A stretch of DNA of 19,674 bases from an uncultured Clostridium sp. Lineage in GTDB: Bacteria > Bacillota > Clostridia > TANB77 > CAG-508. Position numbers and translations under genes: made by a program. The notes under the pieces were generated by a model. It ran no database searches. It was not told where the DNA came from and was given only the letters and a program-made list of their open reading frames with translations. The stretch lies in the NCBI GenBank assembly GCA_946008205.1, contig CAMGAZ010000005.1:1-19674 (forward strand). Reading direction: 5' to 3'. This document shows, one piece after another, positions 16,685 to 19,674 of this stretch; positions within the stretch are counted from its first letter, which is position 1, and every line of letters begins with the position of its first letter.

Positions 16685-16719
16685 ATATAGTGTGTAAACT
16701 TATTACACGCTATATTTTT
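16685..16719 (+). terminator. Rho-independent terminator of the DGR-type target unit
   Basis: A 13-bp stem with one G-U pair (ATATAGTGTGTAA / TTACACGCTATAT) and a 5-nt loop (ACTTA) leads into TTTTT at 16715-16719. It lies about 100 bases after the target gene's stop codon. Confidence 0.8.
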
Positions 16720-16780
16720 ATGTGCAAAAAAATGGAGGAAGGCAATGTAATCGCAAAAAAACAACGAAAGGATGATAGCC

Positions 16781-16942
16781 ATGTTTGAAAAAAATATAAC
16801 AAGTAAGTTATAAGATAATAAAAGTTGGAGATAAAAAACAAATAAAGAAAAAGAAGAAAGAAAATTATTTGACAAAAAGCAATTAATTGCAGGATTGAAA
16901 AAAGTAACAGCATTATTTCATAAAATGCCCAATTTAACTTGA
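16781..16942 (+). pseudogene. Remnant of a small basic-protein gene with two in-frame TAA codons
   Basis: An ATG at 16781 is preceded by AAAGGA at 8 bases. Its frame reads MFEKNITSKL, stops at TAA (16811-16813), continues DNKSWR, meets TAA (16832-16834), and then runs coding-like as KTNKEKEERKLFDKKQLIAG and LKKVTALFHKMPNLT to TGA at 16940-16942. The 53-codon frame looks like a decayed short gene. I recognise no family. A 10-residue translated peptide or chance in AT-rich DNA are the alternatives. The rest of 16720-17045 holds only the minD promoter. Confidence 0.3.
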
Positions 16943-16965
16943 CTTTTTGCCCATTTCCGTATAAT
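16939..16965 (+). promoter_or_regulatory. Candidate promoter of minD-minE-rodA
   Basis: TTGACT (16939-16944) and a perfect TATAAT (16960-16965) lie about 80 bases before minD. The spacer of 15 bases is short; TAATAT at 16962 would give 17. TGCCCA occurs twice here (16926 and 16948), possibly by chance. Confidence 0.5.
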
Positions 16966-17045
16966 ATATTAATAGAAAATTATGGATGTAAAATCTATAA
17001 AAGTTTGTGGTAAATTGTATAAGTTAGTAAGAAATGGAGGATTCT

Positions 17046-17840
17046 ATGGGAGAAGTTATAGTAATAACATCAGGAAAAGGTGGAGTAGGGAAAACAACTA
17101 CAACAGCTAATCTTGGTTCTGCCCTAGCATTAAAAGGCAAAAAAGTAGTATTAGTAGATACTGATATTGGATTAAGAAACCTTGATGTCGTAATGGGATT
17201 AGAAAACAGAATAGTATATGATATAGTAGATGTTGTTGAAGAAAAATGTAAATTAAGACAAGCTCTTATTAAAGATAAGAGATTTGAACAATTATTCCTT
17301 TTACCAGCTGCCCAAACGAGAGATAAAAGTGCCATAAATGAAGAACAAATGAAAGAACTAACTAGCAAACTAAAAGATGAATTTGACTATATTTTAATAG
17401 ATTGCCCAGCAGGAATAGAACAAGGATTTAAAAATGCAATAGCAGGAGCAGATAGAGCTATAGTAGTAACAAATGCAGAAATATCTTCAATCAGAGATGC
17501 AGATAGAATTATAGGATTATTAGAAGCGTCTGAGATTAAAAATCCAGAGCTAATTGTAAACAGATTAAGACCTAATATGGTTAGAAAAGGAGAGATGATG
17601 GATGTTGACGATATAGTTGACTTACTATCAATAAATCTTCTTGGAGTAGTACCAGATGATGAATTTATAATTACTCAAACGAATAAAGGAGAACCTGCAG
17701 TAATAAACAAAAAAGCTCCATCAGGAAAAGCATATTTAGAAATAGCAAGAAGGATACTTGGAGAAAATATTGATGTTACAATTCCGGGCAGAGATGAAGG
17801 ATTTTTTACCAAAATAAAAGGCATATTCAGAAAAAAATAA
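17046..17840 (+). CDS. minD: Septum site-determining ATPase MinD
   Basis: 264 residues. The deviant Walker A is GKGGVGKTT with the signature Lys11 and Lys16. VDTDIGLRNLDVVMGLENR, DCPAGIEQGF and VTNAEISSIRDADRIIG follow, and a C-terminal amphipathic membrane-targeting helix (EGFFTKIKGIFRKK) closes the protein. It is a membrane-cycling ATPase that places the division site. I prefer the ATG at 17046 to the in-frame ATG at 17034. GGAGG (17036-17040) lies just before 17046, nothing precedes 17034, and family members begin at this residue. minC is not next to it: upstream lie a remnant and the DGR-type target locus. Confidence 0.95.
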   Translation: MGEVIVITSGKGGVGKTTTTANLGSALALKGKKVVLVDTDIGLRNLDVVMGLENRIVYDIVDVVEEKCKLRQALIKDKRFEQLFLLPAAQTRDKSAINEEQMKELTSKLKDEFDYILIDCPAGIEQGFKNAIAGADRAIVVTNAEISSIRDADRIIGLLEASEIKNPELIVNRLRPNMVRKGEMMDVDDIVDLLSINLLGVVPDDEFIITQTNKGEPAVINKKAPSGKAYLEIARRILGENIDVTIPGRDEGFFTKIKGIFRKK

Positions 17841-17856
17841 CTATTGGAGGTACAGA

Positions 17857-18390
17857 ATGTTTGAGAACGTAATTAATTTCTTTAAAAAGATTGGAAGAAA
17901 GGATCAAATAGAAGAAAAGTCAAAAGATACAGCTAAGGAAAGATTACATTTAGTTTTAATGCAAGATAGAGCTAATGTTTCAGCTGATTTTTTAGATATG
18001 ATGAGACAAGAAATTATTGAAGTAATAAAAAAGTATATAGATGTGGACGAAAAAGACATAGATGTCAGATTAACTAACAAAACAAACGAAGATGGAACTA
18101 TGGGAGCACCAGCATTATATGCTAATATTCCAATCACGGGAATTAAAGAGAATATGAAAAAAGAAAAAGAAACGGAAGAAAAACAAAAAGAGAAAGAAGA
18201 AAAAGAAATAAAAGAAACAAAAGAAGGCAAAAATGAAAAGGAAATTGAAAAAGTAACAGAAAATACACAAAACAATAAAGAAACAGAACAACCAACAGAT
18301 ATCGAGCCTAATGAAACTGAAAAAGAAAATAATGAGTTAGATTCAGTAGAAGAAAGCAAACCAGATGTTAATACTAAAAAGACAGAATAG
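17857..18390 (+). CDS. minE: Cell division topological specificity factor MinE with a long charged tail
   Basis: Residues 1-95 are a normal MinE. An N-terminal amphipathic start (FENVINFFKKIG) is followed by the MinD-contact region (AKERLHLVLMQDRANVS) and the dimerisation domain (EIIEVIKKYIDVDEKDIDVRL, ALYANIPI). MinE stimulates the ATPase of MinD and keeps the division inhibitor away from mid-cell. Most MinE proteins stop near 90 residues. Here about 80 residues of Lys/Glu/Thr/Asn-rich low-complexity sequence follow, probably disordered. The frame stops with TAG at 18388-18390 but runs on in coding-like fashion to a TAA at 18451-18453. GGAGG (17846-17850) precedes the ATG, 16 bases after minD. 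Confidence 0.92.
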   Translation: MFENVINFFKKIGRKDQIEEKSKDTAKERLHLVLMQDRANVSADFLDMMRQEIIEVIKKYIDVDEKDIDVRLTNKTNEDGTMGAPALYANIPITGIKENMKKEKETEEKQKEKEEKEIKETKEGKNEKEIEKVTENTQNNKETEQPTDIEPNETEKENNELDSVEESKPDVNTKKTE

Positions 18391-18453
18391 GCTGTGGATG
18401 AAAAACCAAAAGTAAAAAAACAAACTCAAAAGAAAAAATCAAAAAAAGAATAA
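18391..18453 (+). other. In-frame continuation of minE beyond the TAG stop
   Basis: After TAG the same frame encodes 20 further residues, AVDEKPKVKKQTQKKKSKKE, before TAA. The composition matches the preceding tail. A single change at TAG (for example from CAG, AAG or GAG) would restore a 198-residue protein, so the tail seems recently shortened or is read through at low level. Confidence 0.45.
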
Positions 18454-18469
18454 ATGAGGTTTATTCAAA

Positions 18470-19576
18470 ATGGGAAAAAAAATATTAAAAAATATGGATT
18501 GGGGAATTCTAATCTGCATAGTTATACTTTTAGCAGTTGGCTTGGTAGCTTTATTTTCGGCAACGCAAGGAAACAACTACGAAGAATTAAAAAAGCAAAT
18601 TATGTGGTTGGCTATAAGTATTCCAATTATGATTATTTTAATGTTTGTGGACTACAATACAATATCGAAGATTTCTCCAATATTGTATATAATAATTATT
18701 ATTGCTCTAATTGCGGTTTTATTCACTGAAAGCATAAATGGGGCTACTAGCTGGTTTAATATAGGAGCTGTATCTATACAACCTGCAGAATTTGCAAAAA
18801 TTATTGTAATTATAGCTCTAGCGACATACATATCAAGAATTCAAGAAAATGGTAAAGATCAAATTAGTAGACCAACAAAACTTTTTCTTGCGATGCTAAT
18901 AGTTGCAGTACCCGTTCTCTTAATTATAAAGCAGCCAGACTATGGAACAGCTTTAACATTTGTTGTAGCAACAATTTTTATATTATTTACATCGGGGATA
19001 AAAAAGAGATACATATTTGTAGGTATATTACTGGTAGCAATATTATTGCCACTATTATATTTTTTCGTGTTGCCCGAGCATGCTAAAACAAGAATAGATG
19101 TATTTTTGAATCCAAATTTGGATCCTAGAGGCGCTGGATATAATGTTATACAATCAAAGTTAGCAATAGGATCAGGTGAATTTCTTGGAATGGGACTTTT
19201 AAAAGGAAACCAAACACAATTAGGTTTCTTGTATCCAAAGTCGACAGACTTTATTTTTGCTGTAATAGGAGAAGAAATGGGCTTTGTTGTAGCCGCAACA
19301 GTTATAATAACATATGTTGTACTTATAACGAGAGCAGTATTTATAGCAAAAACAGCTAGAGACAACTTAGGGTCCTATATAGCAATAGGAATAGCGGGAA
19401 TATTCCTATTTCATATGACGGAGAACATAGGAATGACGATGGGATTACTACCAATAACGGGAGTTCCATTACCATTCGTTAGTTATGGAGGAAGCTCTTT
19501 ACTCACAAACTTAATGATGATAGGATTATTACTAAATATAAGTGGAAGAAGACAGAAAGCAATATTTGTAGACTAG
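18470..19576 (+). CDS. rodA: Rod shape-determining peptidoglycan glycosyltransferase RodA (SEDS family)
   Basis: 368 residues with about ten membrane segments. SEDS landmarks are present: SIQPAEFAKI, KQPDYGTALTF, DPRGAGYNVIQSKLAIGSG, GFLYPKSTDFIFAVIGEE-MG and PLPFVSYGGSSLL. It polymerises lipid II for side-wall growth with a class B penicillin-binding protein. The order minD-minE-rodA and the STDFIFAVIGEE block favour RodA over FtsW. The ATG at 18470 lies behind TGAGGT (18455-18460), which is 11 bases away if pairing centres on GAGG. Confidence 0.93.
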   Translation: MGKKILKNMDWGILICIVILLAVGLVALFSATQGNNYEELKKQIMWLAISIPIMIILMFVDYNTISKISPILYIIIIIALIAVLFTESINGATSWFNIGAVSIQPAEFAKIIVIIALATYISRIQENGKDQISRPTKLFLAMLIVAVPVLLIIKQPDYGTALTFVVATIFILFTSGIKKRYIFVGILLVAILLPLLYFFVLPEHAKTRIDVFLNPNLDPRGAGYNVIQSKLAIGSGEFLGMGLLKGNQTQLGFLYPKSTDFIFAVIGEEMGFVVAATVIITYVVLITRAVFIAKTARDNLGSYIAIGIAGIFLFHMTENIGMTMGLLPITGVPLPFVSYGGSSLLTNLMMIGLLLNISGRRQKAIFVD

Positions 19577-19589
19577 AAAGAGGTATATT

Positions 19590-19674
19590 TTGAAAATTGG
19601 CAATGTAAATTTAGAAAATAATATATTTTTGGCACCAATGGCAGGCTTAACAGACCTGCCATTTAGATTAATAT
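19590..19674 (+). CDS. tRNA-dihydrouridine synthase (Dus), 5' end only
   Basis: The frame begins with TTG at 19590 behind AAAGAGG (19577-19583) and is cut by the window edge after 28 codons. It reads MKIGNVNLENNIFLAPMAGL followed by TDLPFRLI. The APMAG-TDLPFR block is the FMN-binding N-terminal signature of Dus enzymes, which reduce uridine in the tRNA D-loop. It starts 13 bases after rodA and is probably co-transcribed. The family member (DusB is likely) cannot be settled from this piece. Confidence 0.85.
   Translation, partial: MKIGNVNLENNIFLAPMAGLTDLPFRLI

Noticed and set aside
16732..16788. 18-codon frame MEEGNVIAKKQRKDDSHV, and the ATG-TAA at 16745 behind GGAGGA
   Set aside because: The first has no ribosome binding site, and the second is a start directly followed by a stop. 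Neither shows conservation that I can judge.
17034..17045. Upstream in-frame ATG for minD
   Set aside because: No ribosome binding site precedes it, its own bases form the GGAGG used by the ATG at 17046, and MinD proteins start at the later residue.
18454..18729. 91-codon open frame overlapping the start of rodA
   Set aside because: It lies in another frame of rodA; the RodA reading has clear family motifs and explains the same DNA.
1..19674. CRISPR arrays, insertion sequences, tRNA or rRNA genes, reverse transcriptase
   Set aside because: I looked for spaced direct repeats, transposase or reverse transcriptase motifs and tRNA-like cloverleafs on both strands and saw none.

Overview
The window reads as chromosome of a low-GC, Gram-positive anaerobe of the class Clostridia, probably an uncultured gut-type lineage. 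The grounds are strongly AT-rich codons, AAAGGAG/GGAGG ribosome binding sites, a WalR/WalK-type two-component pair, RicT (YaaT) next to holB, a four-subunit pyruvate:ferredoxin oxidoreductase with clostridial ferredoxin, and a minD-minE-rodA cluster. Both TAA and TAG end ordinary genes, so the standard bacterial code applies.

Layout. (1) 1-5948, + strand: C-terminal two-thirds of a very large cyclic beta-1,2-glucan synthase-like protein (membrane segments, glycoamylase-like domain, GH94 phosphorylase). It enters from the left edge and is cut by one in-frame TAA at 2181-2183. (2) 6061-11730, + strand: a consensus promoter followed by an unrecognised membrane-anchored protein, a WalR-like regulator, a WalK-like kinase, signal peptidase I, DNA polymerase III delta' (holB) and ricT, all tightly spaced. 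(3) 11756-11791: a bidirectional terminator. (4) 15050-11801, - strand: porG-porD-porA-porB-ferredoxin, with its own promoter and a palindrome just upstream. The ferredoxin is 56 residues. (5) 15243-16719, + strand: a self-contained transcription unit encoding a membrane anchor and, out of frame with it, a formylglycine-generating-enzyme/C-type-lectin-fold protein. Its last 45 codons have the composition of a diversity-generating retroelement (DGR) variable region. A hairpin follows 9 bases after the stop codon, then a terminator. No reverse transcriptase or template repeat is visible in the window. (6) 16720-17045: an apparent gene remnant and a promoter. (7) 17046-19674, + strand: minD, minE (with a long charged tail and an in-frame TAG), rodA and the first 28 codons of a tRNA-dihydrouridine synthase.

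Most of the window is envelope, division and central-metabolism housekeeping. The stand-out is the DGR-type target at 15321-16588: a surface-displayed protein whose ligand-binding end looks hypermutated by machinery that must be encoded elsewhere. The second theme is in-frame stop codons inside or at the end of otherwise coding-like sequence (2181, 16811, 16832, 18388).
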